Below, one piece after another: positions 47,996 through 55,241 of a DNA stretch of 64,000 bases. Below the pieces are notes generated by a model. That model did no database searches. It had not been told where the DNA came from and was given only the letters and a program-made list of their open reading frames with translations. Position 1 is the first letter of the stretch, and each line of letters opens with the position of its first letter. The stretch covers positions 1,116,001 to 1,180,000 of the forward strand of contig NZ_AQGV01000015.1 of the NCBI RefSeq assembly GCF_014858725.1, in the 5' to 3' direction. Source of the DNA: Pseudoalteromonas aurantia 208 (GTDB taxonomy: Bacteria > Pseudomonadota > Gammaproteobacteria > Enterobacterales > Alteromonadaceae). Position numbers and translations under genes: made by a program.

Positions 47996-48709
47996 ATGTA
48001 TATAGGATTTGTACTGCTACTGAGCGTGTTTACAGGGAGCGCTTTTGCACAAAAATTGAGTATTGTAACGGAAGATTTTCCCCTATTTCAGTATTATAAA
48101 AATGGTCAACTAGTTGGGGAAGCCGTTGATAAAGTTCAAGCCGTGCTTAGACAAGCCGGAGTGGATTATACAATCCATGTGAATCGATGGTCAGTGTCAT
48201 ACACCGCTGCGCTTCGTGATGCGAATACCTGTATATTTTCAATGGGTCGGTCACATACTCGTGAAAAATTGTTTACCTGGGTGTTTCCTATTTCGAAATT
48301 TACTACGTCATTTTATGGGCTGAAGTCAGAGAATATTAAAATTCAGACACTGGGTGATGCAAAGCAGTATAAAACAGGTGTGATCCGCAATAATTATAGT
48401 CACCAATACCTTAAAATGAGAGGCTTTAAAGAAGATCAGCAGCTTATCATGTTATCAAGTTTTGACCGGGTGTTTGAACTGCTTGAAGCGCGGCGAGGGC
48501 TCCTTGATTTGGTTATCTTAAATGACGCACAATTTGACTACCGCGCATTAACCGACCCATTTACCGTGCAGCTTGAAAAGGTGTATACACTAGAAAATAG
48601 TGGGGCACAGTTATATTTTGCATGTAATAAACAGGTGCCCAAGCCACTTATCAATAAAATGAGTAGTGCTTATGAAGCATTGCTTCACGATTCATCACTT
48701 TTTAATTGA
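47996..48709 (+). CDS. Extracellular solute-binding-like protein (SBP family 3)
   Basis: A 237-residue secreted protein. The signal peptide MYIGFVLLLSVFTGSAFA is followed by the family-3 solute-binding pattern: KLSIVTEDFPLFQY, NGQLVGEAVDKVQAVLRQAG, and RDANTCIFSMGRSHTREKLFTWVFP. No ABC permease gene is nearby, so it may serve as an orphan binding or sensory protein, as is common in Alteromonadales. Its 3' end overlaps the convergent VF530 gene by 15 nt. Confidence 0.82.
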   Translation: MYIGFVLLLSVFTGSAFAQKLSIVTEDFPLFQYYKNGQLVGEAVDKVQAVLRQAGVDYTIHVNRWSVSYTAALRDANTCIFSMGRSHTREKLFTWVFPISKFTTSFYGLKSENIKIQTLGDAKQYKTGVIRNNYSHQYLKMRGFKEDQQLIMLSSFDRVFELLEARRGLLDLVILNDAQFDYRALTDPFTVQLEKVYTLENSGAQLYFACNKQVPKPLINKMSSAYEALLHDSSLFN

Positions 48710-48940
48710 TGGCCATGTGAAGCTGTGAAACGTATCTAAGTATAGTTGCTCAACTTTGTCTCTGGCCCACGGTGTTTTTCTTAAAAACTTAAGGCTCGAT
48801 TTAATACTTGGATCATGTGTGAAGCATCGAATGTCAACCGCGTCACCCATAGCGCGCCAACCCAACTGATCTTCGAGTTTGATTAATATATCTTCTAGTT
48901 TAATGCCATGAAGTGGATTTTTTGGCTGCTCTTGGCTCAT
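48695..48940 (-). CDS. VF530 family protein (DUF2132)
   Basis: An 81-residue protein almost entirely the VF530 domain: NPLHGIKLEDILIKLEDQLGW and the diagnostic IRCFTHDPSIKSSLKFLRKTPWARDKVE. A Vibrio fischeri homologue has a solved helical structure that suggested DNA binding; role unproven. ATG 48940 with AGGGTAA before it is chosen over a TTG six codons upstream. It overlaps the convergent solute-binding gene by 15 nt. Confidence 0.88.
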   Translation of the reverse strand: MSQEQPKNPLHGIKLEDILIKLEDQLGWRAMGDAVDIRCFTHDPSIKSSLKFLRKTPWARDKVEQLYLDTFHSFTWPSIKK

Positions 48941-48963
48941 GATTACCCTAATTCTCAAATCGG

Positions 48964-49254
48964 TTATTTTACGCGAATAGTACGTTCAGGGTCTAGCTTT
49001 ATTGGTACACCCGATGCATCGGCTTTTACCCATACGACTCGACTATTGGTTTGTTTTGGATGTTTATTGCTGCAGGCAAACAGCATATCAAACTGTTTGA
49101 TAAGCGCCCCTTCACTGTATTTTTGGCCTTGATACCAACACACATTTAAGGGTTCATCTATAAAAACGGTATTTTTATGATTTTTATCAAATGCCATACT
49201 GTGGGTTGTGGTTAGTATGAAGCATAAGTTGGTGGTTAAAGTTAAAATTCGCAT
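48964..49254 (-). CDS. Small secreted DUF1496-like protein
   Basis: About 96 residues. The signal peptide MRILTLTTNLCFILTTTHSMA is followed by NVCWYQGQKYSEGALI, the DUF1496 pattern (CWY-x4-YSEGA), and a partner cysteine in MLFACSNK, probably forming a disulfide in the periplasm. The frame is open 28 codons upstream; ATG 49254 with GGGAG seven bases before it gives the signal peptide. Function unknown. The 3' end is 23 nt before the VF530 gene on the same strand. Confidence 0.72.
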   Translation of the reverse strand: MRILTLTTNLCFILTTTHSMAFDKNHKNTVFIDEPLNVCWYQGQKYSEGALIKQFDMLFACSNKHPKQTNSRVVWVKADASGVPIKLDPERTIRVK

Positions 49255-49378
49255 GGCATAACTCCCAGATTTGTCTAATCTTACTATGATTGTAGATAAG
49301 ATCTTAATTGTGTGAGTAATATTACAACGATTAATCACCTTTCAGATAAGATTAAAAACAAAATAAGAGGGAATCACA

Positions 49379-49609
49379 ATGGCTTTTGATCAAAATATGA
49401 TGGCAGAGCTGACCTTATTAGCTAAATTTCCGAGAAACAGTATGCATCAAGGTATTAAGCTCCATAAGTCGGCCGAGCCCAGTCTTAAAGATGCGGCAGA
49501 ACGACTATTTAATAAAGGGGTGATTGATAGCCCTGATGGCGGGTATTTAACAGATTTGGGATTAGACTTAGTAGTGCACCTTGATCAGGTGCACTGTGCA
49601 CTACAATAA
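49379..49609 (+). CDS. TIGR02647 family protein
   Basis: A 76-residue protein matching the conserved TIGR02647 pattern: N-terminal MMAELTLLAKF, then GIKLHKSAEPSLKDAAERLFNKGVI, and DGGYLTDLGLDL. The winged-helix-like ending (GGYLT-x-LG) suggests a small nucleic-acid-binding protein, but no function is known. ATG 49379 has AGAGGGA just upstream. It stands alone between a divergent DUF1496-like gene and the convergent maiA. Confidence 0.83.
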   Translation: MAFDQNMMAELTLLAKFPRNSMHQGIKLHKSAEPSLKDAAERLFNKGVIDSPDGGYLTDLGLDLVVHLDQVHCALQ

Positions 49610-49649
49610 GTCATTACTTAGGAGTAAGCTTAGGCATTAGTACCATTCA

Positions 49650-50276
49650 TTATTGCGCGTCAGGTTGATTCTCTGGCGCTGCATCGATAAAGGCAGGTAA
49701 TGTGTTGCAACGCGCATAAATCGCTGAGATTTTTGGGTATTGCGACATATCTACTTTAAAACGCAGTGCATTGAACACTTGTGGCACTAGGCAGATGTCT
49801 GCCAGTGATGGCTCAGACCCAAAACAATAATCGTGATCACCCAGTAGTGATTCCAGACGGTTAAACCCTTCGATTACCCAATGACGATACCAGGTGTTTT
49901 TTTGCTCATCATTCACATTTAGCTCGCCACTTAAATATTTCAACACCCGTAAGTTATCGATAGGGTGTATATCGCTTGCGATGGCATAACAAAAACTACG
50001 TACTTGGGCTTTTTCCCAGCTATCAGCAGGTAATAGCGGGGTATCAGGGTGTGTTTCTTCTAGCCATTCTAAAATTGCCAAAGATTGTGCTAACACACCG
50101 TGTTCAGTTTCCAGTGCTGGCAGCAATCCTTGGGGATTTTTCTCGGTATATGGCGTAGCTTGCTGCTCTGACTTCAATAAATTAACGCCAGACAATTCGT
50201 GCGAAATGTTTTTTAAATTCAGTGCAATGCGCACTCGGTATGCCGCTGACGAGCGGAAGTAAGTATAGAGTTTCAT
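49650..50276 (-). CDS. maiA: Maleylacetoacetate isomerase (zeta-class GST)
   Basis: A 208-residue zeta-class glutathione transferase. The signature SSAAYRVRIALNLK (residues 9-22; Ser-Ser-x-x-x-x-R-V-R) binds glutathione. NPQGLLPALE and the C-terminal SLADICLVPQVFNA follow. It isomerises maleylacetoacetate to fumarylacetoacetate in tyrosine/homogentisate degradation. It is downstream of hmgA, 66 nt after it. A fumarylacetoacetase gene, the usual next step, does not adjoin it. Confidence 0.93.
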   Translation of the reverse strand: MKLYTYFRSSAAYRVRIALNLKNISHELSGVNLLKSEQQATPYTEKNPQGLLPALETEHGVLAQSLAILEWLEETHPDTPLLPADSWEKAQVRSFCYAIASDIHPIDNLRVLKYLSGELNVNDEQKNTWYRHWVIEGFNRLESLLGDHDYCFGSEPSLADICLVPQVFNALRFKVDMSQYPKISAIYARCNTLPAFIDAAPENQPDAQ

Positions 50277-50297
50277 AGTTGTTCCTTAATCACGACA

Positions 50298-50318
50298 AAG
50301 GCACTATATCAGTGCCTT
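50298..50318 (-). terminator. Hairpin between hmgA and maiA
   Basis: AAGGCACT and AGTGCCTT with a 5-base loop in the 66-nt gap between the two genes. On the minus strand it ends in TTTG. It may partially terminate or stabilise the hmgA message. Confidence 0.45.
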
Positions 50319-50342
50319 ATTAAGTATTAGTGTATCGGCTGG

Positions 50343-51638
50343 TTATTCGCCTTTGTAGTATTTTTTGATGTTTTTCCAACATTCTGCATAATTAGGCTGG
50401 CGTTCTTTTCCTTCCAATGCATATTTTGTTGGCGATATGATATATCGAGATTCAAACATAAATGCCAAGGTATTGTCATAACGCTGTGGCTTAAGATCAG
50501 CATTTGAGGCTTTCTCAAATACATCAGCTTCAGGCCCATGCGGAGACATACAGTTATGCAAACTCATACCACCTGGTACAAAGCCGTGTTCTTTCGCGTC
50601 ATAAACCCCCTCAATGAGGCCCATGAATTCACTCATAATATTGCGATGATAATACGGCGGACGGAACGTATTTTCTGCTACCATCCAACGTGGTGGGAAA
50701 ATAACAAAGTCGACATTGGCAACTCCTTCTGTGCCTGATGGCGAGGTAAGTACGGTGAATATTGACGGATCAGGGTGATCAAAGCTAACTGTATTCATCA
50801 CATTAAAGCGCGATAAGTCATATTTGTATGGGGCACTGTTACCGGTCCAAGCAACCACATCAAATGGTGAATGGCCAATATCGCAACGGAACAGGTTACC
50901 GTTAAATTTAGCGACTAATTCAAAGTCGCCTTCTTTATCTTCAAAGGCAGCAACGGGATACTGAAAATCTCGCTCGTTGGTATAGCCATTAGCGCCAACA
51001 GGACCACGTTCAGGCAACACCATTGGATGACCGTAATTTTCGCAGATGAAACCACGTGCTTCATCGTTTAATAATTCAACGCTAAATTTAATGCCGCGTG
51101 GAATAACCGCAATTTCACCAGGCTTAATGGTTAACTTGCCGCACTCAGTGTGAAGCAGTAACTCGCCTTGCTGCGGTACAAAAAGCATTTCGCCGTCGGC
51201 ATTATAAAAATACCGGTCTGTCATCGATTTGTTGATCACGTATACGTGAATGCCAATGCCGGTTTGGCCGTTCGCACTGCCATTAGCGGCCATAGTGACT
51301 AAGCCATCAACAAAGTCTGTTTGTTCTTTTGGAATATCGACTGGGTTCCACCGTAACATAGTTGGCGGTGTCGGGATTTCTGTGATCGGTGCTGTGCGCA
51401 ATAATCCGTTATCGAGCGGCTGATAATCACCTTGTACAACAGAAGGGCGAATGCGGTAGAACCAATTTCTACGGTTGTCGGCACGAGGGGCGGTAAAAGC
51501 GGTGGTGTTATATTGCTCAGCGTATAGATCGTATTTTATTTTTTGTGGCGAAAACTGACCAATTGGTAAAGCACCCGGTAAAGCTTCAGACTCAAATTGA
51601 TTGCCAAAACCGGTTAAGTATTGATACTCGTGATTCAT
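50343..51638 (-). CDS. hmgA: Homogentisate 1,2-dioxygenase
   Basis: A 431-residue iron enzyme that opens the homogentisate ring to maleylacetoacetate. Motifs: [19 protein letters not shown] opening, [14 protein letters not shown], and the metal-binding region [18 protein letters not shown] with the conserved His and Glu, then the last ligand His in [14 protein letters not shown]. Length equals bacterial and human enzymes. The start follows GGAG with a 9-base spacing. A strong promoter-like arrangement with a palindrome lies 28-56 bp upstream, and a MarR gene is divergent. Loss of HmgA in marine bacteria causes brown pyomelanin. Confidence 0.96.
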   Translation of the reverse strand: MNHEYQYLTGFGNQFESEALPGALPIGQFSPQKIKYDLYAEQYNTTAFTAPRADNRRNWFYRIRPSVVQGDYQPLDNGLLRTAPITEIPTPPTMLRWNPVDIPKEQTDFVDGLVTMAANGSANGQTGIGIHVYVINKSMTDRYFYNADGEMLFVPQQGELLLHTECGKLTIKPGEIAVIPRGIKFSVELLNDEARGFICENYGHPMVLPERGPVGANGYTNERDFQYPVAAFEDKEGDFELVAKFNGNLFRCDIGHSPFDVVAWTGNSAPYKYDLSRFNVMNTVSFDHPDPSIFTVLTSPSGTEGVANVDFVIFPPRWMVAENTFRPPYYHRNIMSEFMGLIEGVYDAKEHGFVPGGMSLHNCMSPHGPEADVFEKASNADLKPQRYDNTLAFMFESRYIISPTKYALEGKERQPNYAECWKNIKKYYKGE

Positions 51639-51665
51639 TCGTTCGACTCCAGTAGGTTTTTATGT

Positions 51666-51694
51666 AAGATACTCTCACGTGAGAGTAATATCAA
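51666..51694 (-). promoter_or_regulatory. Predicted hmgA promoter: TTGATA, 17-bp spacer, TATCTT
   Basis: On the minus strand, TTGATA (51694-51689) and TATCTT (51671-51666) are separated by exactly 17 bp, and the spacer is filled by the perfect palindrome at 51671-51686. The -10 box would direct transcription to start about 20 bp before the hmgA start codon. Confidence 0.65.
51671..51686. promoter_or_regulatory. Perfect 16-bp palindrome, candidate MarR operator
   Basis: ACTCTCACGTGAGAGT is fully self-complementary with two 8-base arms, as expected for a dimeric winged-helix repressor. It sits in the hmgA-marR gap, inside the predicted hmgA promoter spacer. Confidence 0.65.
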
Positions 51695-51760
51695 GTGTCT
51701 ATAACAATTCTTTTTGTATATAATTGTTTACGTAAATTGCTGTATTCAAAGTTGAGTTAG

Positions 51761-52195
51761 ATGTCATTAAAAATAGAAGAGTTTTTACCCTATCGATTGG
51801 TAAAATTAGCGAACAAGGTAAGCCATGCATTCTCTGAAGTTTATTTTGAAGAGGCTGGGTTAAGTATGCCGCAATGGCGCGCAGTTGCACATTTGGCACA
51901 ACGAGAAACATGTTCTGCTAAAACGTTATGTGATTTAACCGAAATAGATAAGTCCACCATGTCTCGTGCAGTCAAACAGCTCACTGATAAAGGCTTCATT
52001 GAGTTGTGTACAGATGTTAATGATAAAAGAGCAAAATTGCTGAGTTTAACGAGTGAGGGAAAAGCGTTATTCAACCAGTTATCTGAGAAAGCTCAGCAGT
52101 GGGAAAGTGATGTATTGGCCAGTTTATCGGACAGTGAAAGAGATACCTTACTCAGCGTGATAAGTAAGGTAGAGCAACAAGTTGATAAAGGGTAG
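51761..52195 (+). CDS. MarR family regulator, probable homogentisate regulator
   Basis: A 144-residue winged-helix regulator: VSHAFSEVYFEEAGLSMPQWRAVAHLAQRE opening, helix-turn-helix CDLTEIDKSTMSRAVKQLTDKGFI, wing DVNDKRAKLLSLTSEG, and a C-terminal dimer helix. It is divergent from hmgA with 122 nt between starts. A candidate operator lies in the gap. It likely represses hmgA-maiA until homogentisate or another aromatic acid binds. Inference rests on position; the family has varied ligands. A TATAAT box at 51719-51724 may be its own -10. Confidence 0.88.
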   Translation: MSLKIEEFLPYRLVKLANKVSHAFSEVYFEEAGLSMPQWRAVAHLAQRETCSAKTLCDLTEIDKSTMSRAVKQLTDKGFIELCTDVNDKRAKLLSLTSEGKALFNQLSEKAQQWESDVLASLSDSERDTLLSVISKVEQQVDKG

Positions 52196-52500
52196 TGTAT
52201 TACGTCAAAGGAGGCTTCACAAAGCACTGTGGTGAGTACCTAGCATATTGTTGACACTCAGAGATAAAAAAGAACCGAAAAGCATATCTGTGAGTTAGCA
52301 AGTATGGACTGGTCGACCCTATCTACGGCGATTGGTTGAATCGATAAAGCCATACCAGAGGTAAGCGCTCTATGATGTATAAAGATATAAAACCAAAAAT
52401 CAGAGTGGTAAACTAAACTGGTATTATATCATTAGTAATTTCAGTAAAGTAGCTTATACTTTATCGGTTAGTAAGGCTTAACAATTGGTAATACAATAAT
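52196..52500. other. Gene-free region left of the IS element
   Basis: 305 bp, AT-rich, no credible gene. Before the insertion this was continuous with the 3' side of the hypothetical gene now at 53612-54430. Confidence 0.5.
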
Positions 52501-52508
52501 GATTAAAA
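52501..52508. repeat. Left target-site duplication
   Basis: GATTAAAA directly left of the left terminal inverted repeat. An identical octamer lies right of the other end (53610-53617). Eight bases is a usual duplication length for IS256-family elements. Confidence 0.85.
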
Positions 52509-52537
52509 GACCCTGTAACTAATTCTGTGTAACTGTC
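52509..52537. repeat. Left terminal inverted repeat of the IS256 element
   Basis: This 29-bp end is an imperfect reverse complement of 53581-53609. The blocks CCTGTAAC and GTGTAACTG are identical in both; the middle seven bases differ. Confidence 0.82.
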
Positions 52538-52580
52538 TATCATTAATACCCATGTAGGGTTTAGGATAGGCAGACTATGA

Positions 52581-53576
52581 GAAGAATTTGCTAAACAAGC
52601 TGCTAAATCAATAAAGTCAGAAGCCGACTTAACTGATTTTCGTAAAATGTTAACCAAGGTCACTGTTGAAGCAGCACTCAATGCTGAGCTAGACGAACAT
52701 CTAGGCTACGTTCGTCATGAAAAATTTAGTACAGAGAATTATCGTAACGGTTATTCATCTAAGACCATTCGCACTGAAGATGGCGAAATTGATTTAGATG
52801 CGCCACGCGATTGAGACTCAAGCTTTGAGCCTGTGCTCGTTAAGAAGAATCAAACCCGTTTTACCTCAATGGGTGACAAGATTTTATACCTGTACTCCAA
52901 GGGCATGACCACGCGTGGTATCGTTGCGACCTTCAAAGAAATGTAGGGTGTTGATGTTTCAGCAACGCTCATTTCTCGCGTGACTAACGCGGTAATTGAG
53001 CAAGTCGTTGAATGGCAAGCTAGGCTTTTAGATGCAGTTTACCCCATTGTTTACCTCGATTGTTTAGTGGTAAAAATCAGACAAGATAAACAAGTTATCA
53101 ATAAAGCGGTTTACCTTGCCCTTGGTGTTAACGATGAAGGCCACAAAGAGTTGCTCGGTATGTGGATATCAGAAAACGAAGGCGCGAAGTTCTGGCTCAA
53201 TGTACTAACTGAGCTTCAAAATCGTGGCGTGAAAGATATTCTCATTGCCTGTGTTGATGGTCTCAAAGGTTTTCCTGATGCAATTAATGCCGTTTACCCT
53301 GACATCCAAATTCAACTATGTATTGTGCATACGGTACGTAATTCACTCAAATTCGTCCCGTCGAAAGACAGCAAAGCGATAGAATCAATCAACAGTGTTA
53401 TTCGTAAAGCCATCAAGAAACGTAAGCAATTTCCACATGATGATTCAGTGAGGAAGGTTATTTACTTAGCGATTGAGCAAGCATCGAAAAAATGGACAAT
53501 GCCAATAAGAAATTGGAAAATGGCCTTGAATCGATTTATGATTGAGTTCGAAGACCGTTTGAAAGATGTTATTTAA
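52581..53576 (+). pseudogene. IS256-family transposase pseudogene
   Basis: One frame can be followed from EEFAKQAAKSIKSEADL through the family segments [91 protein letters not shown], to the usual end [21 protein letters not shown]. Lesions: TGA at 52812-52814 in the APRD(R)DSSFEP position (CGA to TGA), TAG at 52944-52946 where Tyr is usual, an in-frame stop (52578-52580) at the very start so no initiator remains, and a deletion of roughly 65-70 codons after KDSKA near 53370, joining directly to [16 protein letters not shown]. Deletion size is estimated from memory of intact relatives. Confidence 0.9.
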
Positions 53577-53580
53577 ACTT

Positions 53581-53609
53581 GGCAGTTACACAAAACCTGT
53601 TACAGGCTC
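53581..53609. repeat. Right terminal inverted repeat of the IS256 element
   Basis: The partner of 52509-52537, starting 4 bases after the transposase stop codon, as is usual for this family. Confidence 0.82.
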
Positions 53610-53617
53610 GATTAAAA
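53610..53617. repeat. Right target-site duplication, containing the stop codon of the next gene
   Basis: GATTAAAA, identical to 52501-52508. Bases 53612-53614 are the complement of the TAA that ends the neighbouring minus-strand gene. Confidence 0.85.
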
Positions 53618-54430
53618 CCTTCGGAGTTTAGCTATAACTTCTTCAATTTTTGCAAATTTAGATTGGTAATATTCCTCTTTAGCTTCGTTGGCTCCATCTA
53701 GCCATTCATACCATTCTTCTTGCCCATCATAAGAATCATTAAAGATAGTGTTACCATATGGGTCGTAAATTACACAATAACGCTCTGTATCTTGGTCATA
53801 TGGGTCACGCTCATCACAACGTTTACGCAGAGGATAGTCTGCACTTTTTTTATCAAGAAACATTGTATTTAGCGAATTAGCTAGTTGATTCGCTTTAACA
53901 GATACAGATTGTTTGGATATAGAGCCAGTTAAATATCGCTCAGTGTAAATAGAAACAGTAAGGGATGCTGCTAACGCATAAGTATCTGCTAAATAAAAGT
54001 AGTCATCATTATAACGTGAATCAATAGCTCTATGATTTGTTAAATCATTTACCTTTATTAATAAACTACTCAATAGTGCCAAGTCTTCTCCAGTATGAGC
54101 GATAGTATCACTGTAGTGCTTCATGCTAGCATCGATAGATCTAAACTCAGATATAAAATCAAATTCAGCATCTCTAATTACCTCTTTTCTAACTCGGTCT
54201 TGGATAGCTTGGAGGCTTTCTTCGCTGAGAGTGACATATTGAGGTCCTTGCGAACCAAATAAAGCATCTCCAAGGAGAGAGCCTACATTTGAAACAAATT
54301 TGCTTTTTGCTTTGTCGAGAATTAGAGAGCCCAAGCTTGCTGTTGTAGCTTCAGCCTGTGTTGCTTCCGTTGTAAAAGTTACAGAGCTTAGAGAAATAGC
54401 TAAGATTGAAGTAATATACTTTAATTTCAT
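53612..54430 (-). CDS. Hypothetical secreted protein
   Basis: A 272-residue protein I do not recognise. A signal peptide of about 23 residues (MKLKYITSILAISLSSVTFTTEA) precedes a Gly/Ser-rich stretch (SLGSLILDKAKSKFVSNVGSLLGDALFG), a helical middle (about 70-180) and a C-terminal acidic, Tyr/Trp-rich segment (YDGQEEWYEWLDGANEAKEEYYQ). Two Cys (RKRCDERD and RYCVIYD) could form a disulfide. The start has AAAGGA nearby. An IS256 element lies immediately beyond the stop; the target duplication preserves TAA. A 31-bp palindrome is just upstream of the start. Confidence 0.65.
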   Translation of the reverse strand: MKLKYITSILAISLSSVTFTTEATQAEATTASLGSLILDKAKSKFVSNVGSLLGDALFGSQGPQYVTLSEESLQAIQDRVRKEVIRDAEFDFISEFRSIDASMKHYSDTIAHTGEDLALLSSLLIKVNDLTNHRAIDSRYNDDYFYLADTYALAASLTVSIYTERYLTGSISKQSVSVKANQLANSLNTMFLDKKSADYPLRKRCDERDPYDQDTERYCVIYDPYGNTIFNDSYDGQEEWYEWLDGANEAKEEYYQSKFAKIEEVIAKLRRF

Positions 54431-54453
54431 TATAAATCCTTTAAATAATTAAG

Positions 54454-54484
54454 TATTATGTCACTAATCATTAGTGACATAATA
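54454..54484. promoter_or_regulatory. 31-bp perfect palindrome
   Basis: Arms TATTATGTCACTAAT and ATTAGTGACATAATA are exact reverse complements around a single base. It lies 24 bp upstream of the hypothetical secreted-protein gene and 98 bp beyond the end of the gene preceding it on the same strand. It may be an operator, a 5'-UTR hairpin or a transcript end. Confidence 0.6.
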
Positions 54485-54582
54485 AAGTTATCATAATTTT
54501 ATGTCCTTTTTATGTCCTGTAAATATAATGAATTAATGTTGGTTATTACTGGGTGTTCTTCACGTTATATCGTTCACTCTTT

Positions 54583-55005
54583 TTACGATTTATTTTTTAA
54601 TAAGAATACGCAAGCTAAGCCAATAATTAAGCCAGATACTGATACCAACATAACATACGGTGTAACAAGTATTAGTATACTCAGCGCGGATGTGGGAAAT
54701 AGCGTGCTGCCAAAAATAAACATATAGTATGAAAATGCAATAATTAGGGTAGTAACCGATACAAAAACAGTTAAAAACAGGTAGCCGGCCTGACTTTTTG
54801 TATATTTAATGACTAGATAAATGATGGCAGCCGGAATTGCTTTAACACACAAGTCTATGAATAACGAAAACAGTATAGTGCTGTAATAAAATTCACCTGC
54901 TCCCCGAATTAAGGAGCTCAAAATGAAAAATACGGGTGCGCTAATGAGTAGGGTACTCACAAGTGTCAACGTTGTTGCGTTTTGATACTTTTTTTCAATG
55001 TTCAT
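54583..55005 (-). CDS. Hypothetical four-helix membrane protein
   Basis: A 140-residue protein with four predicted membrane helices (about 12-32, 40-62, 72-96, 105-133) and short basic ends. I know no family. Same strand as the following secreted-protein gene, 152 nt apart with the 31-bp palindrome between. ATG 55005 follows AAAGGATTTTGAAAC. Confidence 0.55.
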   Translation of the reverse strand: MNIEKKYQNATTLTLVSTLLISAPVFFILSSLIRGAGEFYYSTILFSLFIDLCVKAIPAAIIYLVIKYTKSQAGYLFLTVFVSVTTLIIAFSYYMFIFGSTLFPTSALSILILVTPYVMLVSVSGLIIGLACVFLLKNKS

Positions 55006-55127
55006 GTTTCAAAATCCTTTGAAATGCAAGCTTACAGCTTTTTATAGTTAGGTTTTCCAATTTTAAATGTGAATAATATAGTTTTGAAGATGGATGAAAT
55101 ATCGGAATTAAATAAAGTACACATAAA

Positions 55128-55151
55128 AAAGGCCAGTGATCACTGGCCTTT
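55128..55151 (-). terminator. Second terminator downstream of the TonB receptor pair
   Basis: A 24-base self-complementary sequence (AAAGGCCAGTGA/TCACTGGCCTTT) that can fold with a small loop, followed on the minus strand by T6. It backs up the hairpin at 55205-55233. Confidence 0.8.
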
Positions 55152-55204
55152 AGAGTTTATCTAATTTGCGTGTTAGATACTCTATACAGTGTATTGTTAC
55201 AAAA

Positions 55205-55233
55205 GTGCACTTAAATAACGTATTTAAGTGCAC
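55205..55233 (-). terminator. First hairpin after the Oar-like receptor gene
   Basis: GTGCACTTAAATA and TATTTAAGTGCAC, 13-bp arms and a 3-base loop, 8 bases after the stop codon, followed on the minus strand by TTTTG. Together with 55128-55151 it forms a tandem terminator. Confidence 0.75.
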
Positions 55234-55241
55234 AATTTATA

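Larger units (their letters stand above)
52509..53609 (+). mobile_element. IS256-family insertion sequence, transposase decayed, ends intact
   Basis: A 1,101-bp element bounded by about 29-bp imperfect terminal inverted repeats and an 8-bp direct target duplication. It contains one transposase gene of the IS256 (Mutator-like) family, recognised from many conserved segments, inactivated by two nonsense codons and an internal deletion. Full-length relatives are expected to be about 1.3 kb. Perfect duplication flanks argue that insertion was relatively recent, or that the copy moved using transposase supplied by an intact relative elsewhere. Confidence 0.88.

Noticed and set aside
52812-52946. 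In-frame TGA and TAG in the transposase as possible recoding (selenocysteine or read-through)
   Set aside because: They replace residues normally Arg and Tyr, one substitution each, there is no recoding structure visible, and the gene also lacks a start and an internal segment.
52980-53576. Intact 198-residue protein gene in the IS
   Set aside because: It is only the C-terminal remainder of the transposase after the second nonsense codon, and itself carries the internal deletion.
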